Source of the DNA: Cryptomeria japonica
Lineage: Eukaryota > Streptophyta > Pinopsida > Cupressales > Cupressaceae
Reading direction: 5' to 3'
NCBI RefSeq assembly: GCF_030272615.1
Contig: NC_081412.1
Span: forward strand, 698,286,656 to 698,350,655
DNA: 64,000 bases
A model generated the notes under the pieces. The model was not told the origin of the DNA. It made no database searches and saw only the letters and a list, made by a program, of their open reading frames with translations. Position 1 is the stretch's first letter. Each line of letters begins with the position of its first letter. Below, in pieces: positions 10,883 to 21,307 of this stretch. A program made the position numbers and the translations under genes.

Positions 10883-12600
10883 TGAGGTCCCCAAAAGAGA
10901 AATGCTAACTAGTACTACAGATGACCCAAAAGACCCAATCGCAGACAGAGTTTAATTTTCAGATTTCTAGAAAACCCAAGTAAGGAGACCTAAAAGGACA
11001 GAGAACCCAAATGCCAAAACAGGTTTAGTTTAACAGACCCACTAAAGTTAAGGGAATTAACAAGTGAAAGGCGCTTTTACACCTGATTTTGTAGGATATC
11101 TACAATGTCCAATGACAAAATGAAAACAAGTGGGCTAGCCAGTTTTTGGATTTGGGGGAAAACTGAAGATAAAAACTCAGTATTAACAGCTAGAATTACA
11201 GACCAACGTGGGTTTTATGGGGCAATCGAACCACCATTTAACTACACATTAGGCCAAATCCTAGTGAAAGTCAATATCCCAAAAGAATTGCCCTTTGTCT
11301 TCTTCGGTGTTGTGTATCATTTTATGTGGTTAGGACTGGGGCTCGTATGAGATTTTTCGAGCCATTCATCTAAGGCTTTGGAGTTTAGATGAGGTACTTT
11401 GTGTGGATGGGAATGAGACAATGCATATGATGCGGAGAACATATGGATAAGAATTATGCTAAAGGGATAAAATAAGGCACCACGCTCGTGGAGGACTTAT
11501 AATTCAATTATCTGTACTGAAAGGAGAGCTATGCTCCAAGAATGAAATGAAAAGGTAAAGTTAAAAGGTGCTTTTTATAGGTTGCGGTGAGTTAGATTTC
11601 TTTCTAACTTTACATGAAGATATTTTATGTATATATCTATATGGTTTTTATATTGGATTTAAGTTTTTAAGTAATAATTGTGATAAATAGTTGAAAGTCG
11701 ATTTAAGTTTTTAGTAATAATTATAATAAAAAGTAGAAATCATAATGATAGTTGTAGATTTATAAAAATGACCACTTTCCTAAATGAATATTTAATATTC
11801 ATTTTAACTCCATTCCTCTATTCTAATTAAATTCTTCACATTCATCTATTTAATTAAATGAATTACTCAATTTATTTAATTAAGTTCACTTAAGTCTTTT
11901 CTAGCATGTAATTAATTCCTCTTTCTCCCCTTTTAATTAAATTGATCCTTGCGAGTAAATAAATATAATTTATTTATTTAAATCCCCCATTTGTATTTAT
12001 GCAAGTTGCTTCTATTTTTGTTGAAATAAAGTAATTTATTTTAATTAAAATTCATCTCCATCCACTTGCATTTTCTTACATCTCCCACTTGCCTCTTAAC
12101 CCCCCTTTCTTAATTCTTCTGGAACCCATCTAATCTTAATCAGTTAGCCTAATCCATCCAATCATCTCATTTCCCTAAATTTGAGGATGTCACTTCTCAA
12201 ATTTGGAGGAAAGTCTTCCAAAAGCATTAAAGTCTTTATGTCTTCAACAAGCTAACTTGTTGAGTTCCCCCAAATTTGGAAGGACTCTTCCAAATTTATC
12301 CCCAAAGTCTTCCAAACCATTAATGGTTAGCTAACCCTTTTGGCATGGTTAGAGACTTTTTCCCTAACTCAACCTTCATCTAACCCAAGGAACTCAATCA
12401 AGCAGTCATGGCTTTACCCTTGGTTATCCCTTTAACCTTTGCACAAGAGTTTACCCCTTGGATAAAATTGTTATCCAAGAGATGACTCTAATCTAACCTT
12501 AACCTTACCTCCTAAGGTAACCTTCATGTTTTCTCAAGCATTTAATGCTTCTTACATCCCCTCTCAAGCAACCTCTTGTTGACAATTGTCATCATTTCAT
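10883..12600. other. Upstream region of the thioredoxin exon, then AT-rich DNA
   Basis: 10883-11350 should hold the 5' UTR and promoter of the minus-strand thioredoxin gene, but I cannot mark a convincing TATA box. The plus-strand frame at 11105-11350 has no recognised motif. The AT-rich part after about 11600 may already be the U3 of the LTR that ends at 13185. A possible LTR start is the TGTGTGG at 11400, which would mirror the CACACA end, but this is a guess. Confidence 0.35.
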
Positions 12601-13185
12601 TGGTGAGAATTGTGAACATGGATTGATTAACTTTCAATGATGGCCCTTGTTAAGATTGTTCAATCTTGACCATCCATTGCCCTATTTTCCCTATAAATAG
12701 AGCTCGCATTCTCTCATTTGAGATCCAAGTTTTATGCATCTAACTTATAGTCATTTTTACTAAGCATTTAGCCTCTCTTTGTTTAAAATCACACTAAGCA
12801 TTTAGAAGCATTTTCATTAGCATAGCATATCCATGTTAGACTAGTATATTTTGTTAGGATTGGATTACTAATCTTTATCATAGCATCATATTCATACTAG
12901 TTTAAAGCATTCTAGTTTCAAATACCATGCATGTTGTAGGAATGCATTCATGTTATTAATAAATCATCACTCATTCTTGGAGTTGTCAGTCCTAAGCCAC
13001 CTTGTTCAATGATTTGAGAGCAAGAGTGAGACCTTGGGAATCCTGTGAGATAGAGAACAATGGGACACACCTTGGGAAGTTGAGCTATTCAATATAGCTC
13101 TATAACTTGCACTAAGAGTCTCATTGGTGTGTGGATCTTTTGAAATTGATTTTTCTATTTCTGCTAACCACATTTCCCGCACACA
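12601..13185 (+). mobile_element. G1 5' LTR, 3' portion
   Basis: The LTR end is placed at the CACACA at 13185, five bases before the primer-site motif. A TATA box lies at 12691-12700 and the region after it would be R and U5. No second LTR copy is in the window, so the start cannot be fixed by comparison. Confidence 0.5.
12691..12700 (+). promoter_or_regulatory. LTR TATA box (CTATAAATAG)
   Basis: A canonical plant TATA box about 490 bp before the proposed LTR end, followed by GAGCTCGC. It fits the Pol II promoter of the G1 LTR. Confidence 0.6.
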
Positions 13186-13189
13186 TTTA

Positions 13190-13207
13190 TGGCGCCCACC
13201 GTGGGGC
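13190..13207 (+). other. G1 primer-binding-site motif
   Basis: TGGCGCCCACCGTGGGGC starts five bases after the LTR end. Related motifs follow the LTR ends at 60070 (TGGCGCCCATCGTGGGGC) and, more diverged, at 40508 and 45302 (TGGTACGCCTGGTGGGACCC type). It marks the tRNA primer site of this gypsy group; the exact tRNA was not determined. Confidence 0.7.
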
Positions 13208-13274
13208 ATAACCCCATTAATCACATCATTTTTTTATGCAGGAACAAGATTGCAAGCACGCGGAAAAGTTGTTT

Positions 13275-13454
13275 TAGCGCATTGGACCCTTTCTTTAGCG
13301 CATACAAACTTTTTGTTAGCGCTTCTGGTATATTGTTTAGCGCATATAGACTTTCGGATAGCGCATAATATTCCAATTTTATTATGTGCATTGGAGAAAC
13401 AGCGTAGCGCGTTCGGTAATCAGTATAGCGCATAGGAGTCATTTTGTAGCGCAT
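13275..13454 (+). repeat. 21-bp phased TAGCGCAT array, first block
   Basis: The core TAGCGCAT (or a one-base variant) occurs at 13275, 13296, 13317, 13338, 13359, 13405, 13426 and 13447. A degenerate TGTGCAT lies near 13385. Steps are exactly 21 bp, and the single larger gap of 46 bp holds the degenerate unit. The other 13 bases of each unit vary almost freely. The array starts 68 bp after the primer site. Confidence 0.9.
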
Positions 13455-13689
13455 CTGTGCAAAAGTCCATCTCGTGATTCTGGCAGAAACAAAAGCATAA
13501 TTTGTAACAGAAGTAAAAAGTTAGGCTTGTGTAATCTCACCTTAGATTTAAATTTTTCACTAACTGTTACTTTTGTTGCAGGGTACGAATCTTTGTCTGT
13601 AGATTGGAGGAGTTTTATTTTAGGCATTTAATTATTTTTGTTTCTAACTTTTTCAAGTTAATCTTAAAAATGGTTCATTTTCCTGTTAG

Positions 13690-14201
13690 TTAAAAAGAAC
13701 TATAAACTATTTTCATTTTGTAAAGGATTAAAAAGAACTACAAACAAACTTTCAAAGTTTTGGAAAGGTTAAAAAGAATCCCATTTTCTTTTGGTGTTGC
13801 TTAAAAAGAACCTCATTTATCCTTTGGTGCTTAAAACAAAACCTCATTTTCATTTTGCAATGGATTAAAAAGAACAACAAAATTCACATTTACTTTCTTG
13901 CAAGATTAGGGGAAACACTTCATTTTGGGCTTTAAAAAGAAGGTTACAAATTTTCAATCTTCTTGCAAAAAGTAAAAAGAACGATCCACATTTTCTTGCA
14001 AGATTAAAAAGAATCATCAACTTGTCCATTTCTTGCAAACGAATTCACTTTCAAGCAAACGTGCATTATTTTATGTTGACCAGGATTTCCTTTCCTATAT
14101 TAACAAACAAATTGCTGAGGAACTAAAAAGAACACCATGTTTTTTTAGCAACATCTTCAAGTAGAAGTTAGCAAAACATTGCTTTGAAGGATAAAAAGAA
14201 C
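13690..14201 (+). repeat. Dispersed TTAAAAAGAAC motif array in the G1 leader
   Basis: The motif TTAAAAAGAAC or a close variant occurs about eleven times (13690, 13728, 13769, 13801, 13831, 13865, 13932, 13972, 14004, 14123, 14190). Most steps are 30-41 bp, with larger gaps near the end. Unlike the 21-bp array, the spacing is irregular, but the motif is far more frequent than composition predicts. It lies between the two TAGCGCAT blocks. Confidence 0.75.
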
Positions 14202-14227
14202 CTTGTTTTCTTTGTCTCGAAAGTGGA

Positions 14228-14470
14228 AGGTATATGCTCTCCCCTTAACTGGGTGACCAAAAAGCCAAACCACTCTTACGCTTTCTTTACTTCAAGAATT
14301 TAAATCATTTAGCAGACCTGCCCTCCCGAGTTGTTCTTAGAGCGCTATTAATGGTCGGTGAGAGGGGATCAACCTAAGTGGGAAATGACTTTATCGCCAA
14401 GTGTTCCAACCCACTATAATCAAATGTGAAGGCGGACGAAAGTCCCCTTCAACGGTTTTGCTTAGTGATT
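14228..14470 (+). other. Leader module conserved between G1 and G2
   Basis: This segment is collinear with 46485-46700 in the otherwise different G2 leader. Shared landmarks in the same order are TATGCTCT, then a CTGCCCTCCC stretch, TTG-TCTT, AGAGGGGA, AAGTG, TTCCAAC-CACTATAAT, and a GAAAG-TC block followed by CAA-GGTT. No open frame is shared, so conservation is probably at the RNA or DNA level. Confidence 0.6.
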
Positions 14471-15051
14471 AGCCTTCCCCCAGTATCTTTAAGATATATA
14501 AAGTCTTTGTTCTAAAGGTTGGGAAGCCTCCCGAGGGAGTTTATCACTGAAGACCAAATGGAAGCCTGATTATGAACCTTAGCACTAGAAACTTTGAGCC
14601 GAGTCGGCATCTAAGCATTTTCAATAGCGTAGTGCAAGGGTGGGGAAGAATCTACTCCCAAGATTACTCACCATATATCTCCCAAGATAACTACTCAATT
14701 GTGAAGCAATTCACTATGAGTTAATTTCTGGCAAAAGGCAAAAAAATGGGCTCCCTCTAGAGGGTGACACGATTGTTTTAGCTGACAAAGTATCGAGACT
14801 AGTGGGCTATGATGTTGTTAATGACCCTTGAATAAAGAGTCTGTTTGATTTGTCTTACTTGTTATCTAAACCAACGAAAACATCAGGGATTTGAACACAT
14901 CCTCACAGAACATACACTACTTGTCTAGCATAGAAAAAAATTGTTATCTCTTCTATACCGTGTTTGCAATTTATTTTTCAGAAAATCATCCATCCAAAAC
15001 ACAAGTGTTAAAAAAATCTAAAATAGTTGAATCTAAGAAATCAGGGCAGCT
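14471..15051. other. G1 leader between the module and the second array
   Basis: No open frame and no repeat recognised. It is transcribed leader if the LTR assignment is right. Confidence 0.45.
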
Positions 15052-15414
15052 TAGCGCATAGGAGCGACTTCCTAGCGCATGTCAACCTTTCTGTAGCGCA
15101 TCGCAACTAAATCATAGCGCGTTCAATAGACACATTAACGCATAACTAGTATCACACTGGTAAAACTTTCAGTGGCGCTTTTCGGCACCAACCTAGCATT
15201 TAAATAGATCAGTGTAGTGCATAAGAAACATATCTTAGCGCTTTCAGCTTAAACAATAGTGTGTATCAAGGACATATTAGCGCATAACTCTTCCAACCAA
15301 GTCAGTTTCAAACAATCTAAGTCAGTGCGTAGGAGAGACAGCTTAGTGCATAGAGAACTTTTTGTGGCGCATTGGAAATATTTGTTAGCGCATCCAGTCT
15401 TTGTTTTAGTGCAT
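15052..15414 (+). repeat. 21-bp phased TAGCGCAT array, second block
   Basis: Cores lie at 15052, 15073, 15094, 15115 and 15136, then 15173, 15194, 15215, 15236, 15257 and 15278, then 15323, 15344, 15365, 15386 and 15407. All steps inside the three runs are exactly 21 bp. Core variants are TAGTGCAT, TGGCGCAT, TAACGCAT and TAGCGCTT. Spacers are not conserved. The frames that read through it show an L-A-H heptad only because 21 is seven codons. Confidence 0.9.
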
Positions 15415-15822
15415 GGTAAAAACCAAGAAAAACAGAGAGCAAACCAAGCATTTCGAGAAAAAATTATCAACAATCTTGAGTACCCTTTTAGGTCTTTTGT
15501 CAAAATCAACAGTCAAAATTTGAATCCAATTATCAGAGAAAACAATTCCAAAATCCAACAAGTCGTTCTTAGACCAAGTTTTTTGAATCTTAAACTAGCT
15601 TGAGATAAGACTTCATCCAACAAAATCAGGTCGTATCATAATAATGATCAAGATTCCACCATCCAACAGATTTCTATCAAAACAACATACCAAGTTTAAA
15701 CCTTAAGTTGTCAAATCAAGTTTCCATATCGAGAAACTTGTATCCATATCATTTGACACATTTTGTCGTGGAGGCAAATCAAACTAAACCTCTACTATAT
15801 AAAGTAAGCTTGAGTTTTTTAA

Positions 15823-16245
15823 ATGAAGTATCCAAATCCAATATCAATGACAACCTTTGATCATTCGTATATGACCACTCCTCATATTTTGAGAAGAACA
15901 AATCTTCATCACAAAACTAAGTTGAAGAAGAGACAACCTAGTTCTAAGGCTCTTGCAGAAAGGAATAAGTTTCTCTACATCAATCGTCAACTATTTAAAT
16001 CACATCGTGCATTCTTGCGTCACATGCGATTGTATATCCAAGGCAAAACAAACGAGTTTGACAAAGAACCTTTGAGAAGCAGAGCTTATATTCATAAAGC
16101 AACATTCAACCAATGCCTGAATCATGGAGGAAGGATCAATCCCTCTTTGTTCCCACAGTTCTATATCACTTATAATGAAGCCCGACCCAAACCACCAACA
16201 CCACCAAAAAATCCAATAGAAGAGGAAGAGTTCGTCTCGGTATAA
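15823..16245 (+). CDS. Extra ORF upstream of gag in G1
   Basis: A 140-residue open frame starting at ATG 15823 and ending ten bases before the gag ATG at 16255. It is basic in the first half (RRTNLHHKTKLKKRQPSSK) and has a proline-rich, acidic C-terminus (PPTPPKNPIEEEEFVSV). There is no signal peptide, membrane helix or motif that I recognise. An ORF1 before gag is a known feature of Ogre-type Tat elements, and its function there is not established. It is intact here although the following gag and pol are broken. It could have been longer at the N-terminus in an active element. Confidence 0.55.
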   Translation: MKYPNPISMTTFDHSYMTTPHILRRTNLHHKTKLKKRQPSSKALAERNKFLYINRQLFKSHRAFLRHMRLYIQGKTNEFDKEPLRSRAYIHKATFNQCLNHGGRINPSLFPQFYITYNEARPKPPTPPKNPIEEEEFVSV

Positions 16246-16254
16246 TTTTACTAT

Positions 16255-17651
16255 ATGCCCATTGTCACCCGATCTCAAAGAAACAAGCAAAAGGAATCAC
16301 AAGCAAAATCAAGTATGGGTAGAAGATTATCCAATCCTTTTGACGAATATGCTAATCTAAGTGAAACAAAGATAACAGAAGAACTTCTCCAAGAGTGCCA
16401 AGAAAACGTAGCCTTCCAAAAACTCATGCAAAAACTTATTGAGGCAGACAAAGAGAAATATATGCTCATGCTAACTAGCAAAGGAGTTAAAGTTCCTGAG
16501 GATTTTGATACCAAAAACTTAAGGAATGTAGATGAAAGAATTTCAAGAACAAGGTCTAGAAATTATGCCTATCAAGATCAACAAAGAGAAGAAGAAACAC
16601 ACGATCCAAAAAACATACATGAGCAAGACAACACTCAAGAACAAAACCATGCCCACAATCGGGACAATCTCAATGAAAGAGAGGAAGTTATTCCTCAAAA
16701 TACACATGTGCCCATGGTTGTATAACACAACAAATCCAAACACTACAAAGACAAATGCAGGACATGCAACAAGGAACTACAATATGCTACTTGGACGAAA
16801 TCTATCCTTATCCTTTTGACAGGAGGTTGAACATGATACCTTTTCCCTCAAATTTAAATATACCAAAGTATGACAAATACAATGGTAAAAGTGATCCCCG
16901 TGATCATGTTCAAGAATTTTGTACCATGAGTCTCGAGTTTGCACATGATGATACTTACTTAATGAGATTATTCCCTAGAAGTTTGGGAGGGCAAACAATG
17001 GAGTGGTTATCTAAACTTACACCTCCCATCAGATCATTTGATGAGTTGGTAAACAAATTTATCACACAATACTCCTATAACATTCAACACGCAATCATCA
17101 TGTTGGATGTGTGTAACACCAAACAAAAGAACAACAAAACATTCATGATGTTTCTTCAACAGTGGAGACGCATGGTTTCAAGATATTCTCGAGACGTGCC
17201 TGAGAAAGAAAAGATGGAAATATTCATTGATAATTTGAATAGTGAGATGAGTTATCGACTCAAACTCCAATGTGTACCATCTTTTTCTAAGTTGATAGAA
17301 AGTGGAATCCAAGTAGAGGAAGCCTGCGTCAAGAAAGGAACTTTAAAGTTATTTAAGGAAGGTGTTGGTTCATCAAACACTAATTCCTTTAACAATCAAA
17401 ACAACAATAACACTTTGGACAAATCCAAATTTTGGACAAGGAACAAAAACGTTGTTAATGATGGAATAGTGGATGCTAACAATGTGAAGTCTAAACAACT
17501 AGTTTTGGCTTTATCAGGCAACCCACCATCCAAAAAAGATCAGAAAAGTGTTAACCAAGGCACTAACACTTATCTGCAAAATACTAATCAAGGAGATCCA
17601 ACGTCAAACACCAACAAAAACTACCATTGGGCAACAACACTGACCGAGTAA
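16255..17651 (+). pseudogene. G1 gag (capsid part), frameshifted
   Basis: Gag forms the particle that packages the element RNA. The frame from ATG 16255 runs 156 residues to a stop at 16723. The rest continues in another frame from just upstream of 16755 to 17651, so a one- or two-base shift lies near 16715. The second part has the plant gypsy capsid pattern: YDKYNGKSDPRDHVQEF, a W-L-S-K-L-P-x-S-F-x-E-L-x-x-F pattern, KTFMMFLQQWRR, and an F-x-D-N-L block. It ends in an Asn-rich, low-complexity tail. The first part is acidic and Gln-rich and likely coiled. It sits ten bases after the upstream ORF. The copy is inactive. Confidence 0.8.
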
Positions 17652-17779
17652 ATAATACAAACCAAAGAGGCAACATCAACACCTTCCCATCTCAATGCAT
17701 TTACACATCCTTAGGGAAAACCTTAGAATCAACATTTTGAGAACTATTACCAAACAAGATCATTACATTACCAACCACG

Positions 17780-18103
17780 AGCAAATATGAACCTCAGATC
17801 AAACCACCTTGGTGGAATGACTCGCATTTTTGTGATTTTCATCGAAACAAAGGACATTGCACAAATAATTGCATGAGGCTGAAAAACATCGTTCAAGACA
17901 TGATCGATATAGGTGACTTAACAATTGACAATCACAAAACAAATGGTGACCATGAAGCCTTTACAAATCCTCTTCCAAATTACAACAAGGGAGGAGCTTC
18001 ATCATCAAATGATACTAGAGGAGCTCGTATAAATCACATATACGACAACACCATCAATCACATAACAACAGATGACAACCAAGTGAATGTCATTAAAATC
18101 TAG
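17780..18103 (+). pseudogene. G1 gag zinc-knuckle-like region
   Basis: The plus-strand frame through 17831-17872 reads CDFHRNKGHCTNNC followed by MRLKN and an I-x-x-M-I-x-x-G stretch. This is the C-x-F-H-x(3)-G-H-x-T-x-x-C-x-x-L-K signature found in Tat-type gag as the nucleocapsid or linker to protease. It is separated from the capsid part by a stop at 17651 and a short degenerate stretch, and ends at TAG 18101-18103. Confidence 0.7.
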
Positions 18104-18112
18104 GACAAACAA

Positions 18113-19228
18113 GAACATGAGTTGATCAATGTGACAACCAAAGCTCAAAAATATTTCTTAAGAGGGAACACATCAACATCAACAACTCTCCCCAAGACTC
18201 AATACAACCTAGTTGATCAACTGCAGAGAACTCCTGCTTAGAGATCTATACTTGAGTTTCTCAAGCTATCTCCAAAACACAAAGATATCTTGGAGCAAGC
18301 ACTTGTTGAAATAAATGTTCCTAAAGATCTGGACATTAATCGATTCCAGTCCATGGTGGCTCTTATGACAGGATCCCATAACCTATCCTTTTTTGAACAT
18401 GATGATGTCTCCTTGAATCATCTACATAACAACCTGCTCCATATCAAAGTCCTAGTCTATAAACACCAAGTGAAAAGATTGTTAATAGATGGAGGACCTG
18501 GTCTCAATATCTATACGTTAAAGCTTATCCGTGCATTGGGCTTCTTTGAGCAGTCTATTGATCCAAGCAAAAAGATCACCATCAAAGCATATGATGATGA
18601 AGAAAGGTCATCCAAAGGAACAGTAATATTGCCTATTCAGGTAGGACCCATACAAAAGGACACTATGTGCCAAGTCTTGGACATATAATTAACATACAAT
18701 ATTTTATTGGGTCGACCTTGGATACATGAAATGCAAGCAGTGCCTTCAACATATCACCAATGTATCAAGTTCTCGTACAATGGACAAGAAATTTCTATAT
18801 CAGTAGATAATAACCCTTTTCAACATTTCAATTCTATGGGGGCAGCTCAAGACAACCTGGTTCCACACAACAAGGAAGCCCAAGCTTCCTCGGTACCCAA
18901 TCATCAAGAAGAACTCAAGTCTTTATCTATAGACTTCAAGCAAAAAATGAAAATCAAGGACCAAGGCATGGGGGAGTATTCTTTTGAACCTTTATGTCTA
19001 TCAAAATTGCCAACATCGCCAAAATCTTATGGGCAACCTTCTACATCAACACATCAAGCAACACAGTCCATCACCAAGTATGATGATAAATTTATCCATT
19101 TGGGCACACTAGCTACTGAATCAGAAGAAAAAGACATCCTTAGTTGGCTATATAAGGATGAAGAAGAAATCGGAGCTGCTACCATAGATGTGGTCGTACC
19201 AACAAAACAATATGGAAACAGATTTTGA
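18113..19228 (+). pseudogene. G1 aspartic protease region, with in-frame stops
   Basis: Retroviral-type protease that would process the gag-pol polyprotein. The frame contains LLIDGGPGLNIYTLK at about 18480-18525 (catalytic Asp with Gly-Gly in place of Thr/Ser-Gly, as is common in this branch). The flap and C-terminal block follow as [13 protein letters not shown] near 18695-18733. Two stops interrupt the frame, TAG at about 18239 and TAA at 18686. The C-terminal part (18707-19228) is a Ser- and Gln-rich linker. The reading frame is the same before and after both stops, so no indel is needed. Confidence 0.75.
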
Positions 19229-19687
19229 ATCATGCAACGAATGGGATACAACTACAAAGGACCTATTGGCAAGTGCCAAGAAGGCATTACAGAACCCCTA
19301 CAACCTCCTTCACAATTTGCAAAAGATAAGACAGGACTGGGATATGTACAACAGGTACCGCCTCAACAAAAACAAAATAACTATCAAAAACCTCAGTGGA
19401 GACTAGAGAAGAAATATAATAAAAACTCATGGCAAGAAGCACTACACCAAGCAGCGAGAACAATAAGAAATGAGCAAGAATATCAAGACCACGATAGATG
19501 ACAAGAAGAGATAGCCATTCAAAAAGAAGAAGCTTCTTATAAAAAAGTGCTTCATGTGTAGGAACCTGATCAAACTGAGGTGGAGCCATCACCCGAGGAA
19601 ATTACTACCTACTGAGGAGAGACAGTATATGAACAAATGCAAAGAGTACAAGCAGGTTCTAATTCTGAATAAAAAAAAATAAGAAAA

Positions 19688-20299
19688 TTGGTATCAATTG
19701 TCAGAGATCTTTTCTCACCATACAACATACATGCTAGAAGCAGCGAGATAATATGGGACAGTGATTCTGAAACAAATTCTAATGAATATGAGTGGGATAC
19801 CTATTCAAATGTTACTAAAGATATTGAGGTGGATAACATCCACTCATACACATCCCTTTCTCAGGAAGGACAAGGATTGGAATCTCGACCACTTGAATTT
19901 GGACCACAACATATCTACGAGGCTAGTGAAAATGAGCAGCAACAATACGAACAAGACTACGTCGAAGATAATACCATCGAAGACCTTGGCAATATCATAG
20001 ACCTAACCAGTATCCCAAACAATTACAATAACGCTATCATGACACTTATCGTAGCCAATCTCAACCCACCAAATGACTCCTTACCACTCGTATATCTTGA
20101 CCTCATAGATTGGGAAGAACATGAACACCATGATCTACCAATATTCCCAGACGATGAATCCATTGTCCAGTATCTCCGTTTAGTCAATCCCGAAACACGC
20201 TCTTCCAGCGAACAAAGTAACAATATCTACAATCCAAGGAGTGCCAAGTCTCTCAGTCACAAAAATGAAAGAAACAAAGGATCTAATGGTGAAAATTAG
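19688..20299 (+). CDS. G1 linker between protease and reverse transcriptase
   Basis: A 203-residue frame, strongly acidic (many Asp, Glu, Asn) and low in complexity, with IIDLTSIPNNYNNAI and an L-V-Y-L-D-L-I-D-W block. Tat elements often have an acidic spacer here before the RT domain. The start shown is the start of the open frame, not an experimentally likely start codon. It would be part of the polyprotein. No catalytic motif is seen. Confidence 0.45.
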   Translation: MVSIVRDLFSPYNIHARSSEIIWDSDSETNSNEYEWDTYSNVTKDIEVDNIHSYTSLSQEGQGLESRPLEFGPQHIYEASENEQQQYEQDYVEDNTIEDLGNIIDLTSIPNNYNNAIMTLIVANLNPPNDSLPLVYLDLIDWEEHEHHDLPIFPDDESIVQYLRLVNPETRSSSEQSNNIYNPRSAKSLSHKNERNKGSNGEN

Positions 20300-20442
20300 T
20301 CAATGACAGTGTTAGATCCCAAAAAAGTAAAAATAAAAGATGCATATGAGGGTGAAAACCTTTTTGAGGCACCTAAGGATGAGAGACTTAACACTATTCC
20401 AGAACATTATCAAGAAAGGTCCCCAATATTGATTGAGCCAAC

Positions 20443-20846
20443 TTAATCAATAAACATCGGTACTGAGGCAACAGTCAAGACCATACATCTAGTAGAATCA
20501 CTCACAGAGGATGAACAATCGGATTTCATCAAATTCTTCACAGAAAAGAAAATCAATTTTGCTTGGTCATATGTTGATATGCCCGAAATAGGCTTGAACC
20601 TAATCATGCATCATTTATCCATCGCTCCAAGAGATAAGCTAGTAAAGCAGAAATTAAGAAAAATTAATCTGCATGTAGCATTATTGGTCAAAGAAGAACT
20701 AAAGAAGCTATTAGACATCGGATTCATCCGACCTATAGACTATGCTGAATAGATTTCAAACATTGTACCGGCTTCAAAACCTAACAAAAGCATCAGAATA
20801 AGTACAAATTTTAGAGATGTCAACAAAGCATCACTAATACATTTGG
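20443..20846 (+). pseudogene. G1 reverse transcriptase, N-terminal part only
   Basis: The frame contains FAWSYVDMPEIGLNL, the usual entry to Ty3-gypsy RT (F-A-W-S-Y-x-D-M-P-G), then VKEELKKLLDIGFIRPIDYA, ISNIVPASKPNKSIRI and FRDVNKAS. One stop replaces the conserved Trp before ISNIV (TAG at about 20750). After NKAS the similarity ends abruptly at about 20846. The catalytic Y-x-D-D block, RNase H and integrase are missing, so this is a breakpoint and not mere decay. Confidence 0.85.
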
Positions 20847-20926
20847 ACTAGATTTCTGACTAAGGTTTCCGACGGAGAAGGTATATTGTGGCCAAATTTG
20901 TTTTTTTTTTTGAAAAAATGCCCGAA

Positions 20927-21038
20927 TTCGTCGTAATTCTGACGACAATTTGCCATTTGATTTTGATGAAGAAGGCATTAGCAATGAAAATTTTCTTTTT
21001 TTCAAAAAAGTGCTCATGTTCGTCGTAATTCTGACGAC
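20927..21038. repeat. Repeated TTCGTCGTAATTCTGACGAC motif
   Basis: The 20-mer occurs identically at 20927-20946 and 21019-21038 (92 bp apart), each preceded by a T-run, GAAAAAA or CAAAAAA and a GTGCTC or TGCCCG block. A near copy lies in reverse orientation at 39579-39596. It begins soon after the G1 RT breakpoint. Confidence 0.65.
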
Positions 21039-21307
21039 AACGACCATTACTTAAAACAAAGAAGATGGCAATTCATTTGTGCATTGCAATCCCGTGTAGG
21101 CGTCTGTGGCGACTTCAACCCCCAACAACATCAAACCCGCGTCGAAGGCATTTGTGGCATTGCTTGAAATCCCGCACAGGAGGTAGATTCTTCACCTTAA
21201 TTTTATGTTGCAAAAAAATACCATTCAAGAGATTCTTTTTTTATGAAAAAGATGTTAAGAAATGAGACATGTGGTGGTTAATTGCCCTAGTTTTTAATGC
21301 AAATTGG

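Larger units (their letters stand above)
12601..20846 (+). mobile_element. Ty3-gypsy element G1 (Tat/Ogre-like), 3'-truncated
   Basis: In order on the plus strand: the end of a 5' LTR (to 13185), a primer-site motif (13190-13207), a leader of about 2.6 kb with two phased repeat arrays, an extra ORF (15823), gag (16255-18103), protease (18113-19228), a linker (19688) and the N-terminal part of reverse transcriptase (to 20846). The extra ORF before gag and the long leader are features of the Ogre/Tat branch. RNase H, integrase and the 3' LTR are absent. Coding parts have frameshifts and stops. The LTR start is not resolved. Confidence 0.75.

Noticed and set aside
13124-13454. Heptad-repeat protein encoded by the 21-bp array
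   Set aside because: The L-A-H or Y-A-L heptads follow from a 21-bp period. Both strands give such frames, neither has a start or domain, and the G2 array has a 20-bp period.
13275-15414. CRISPR array
   Set aside because: The conserved core is only 8 bases, spacers are 13 bases, no cas genes exist, and the context is a plant retrotransposon leader.
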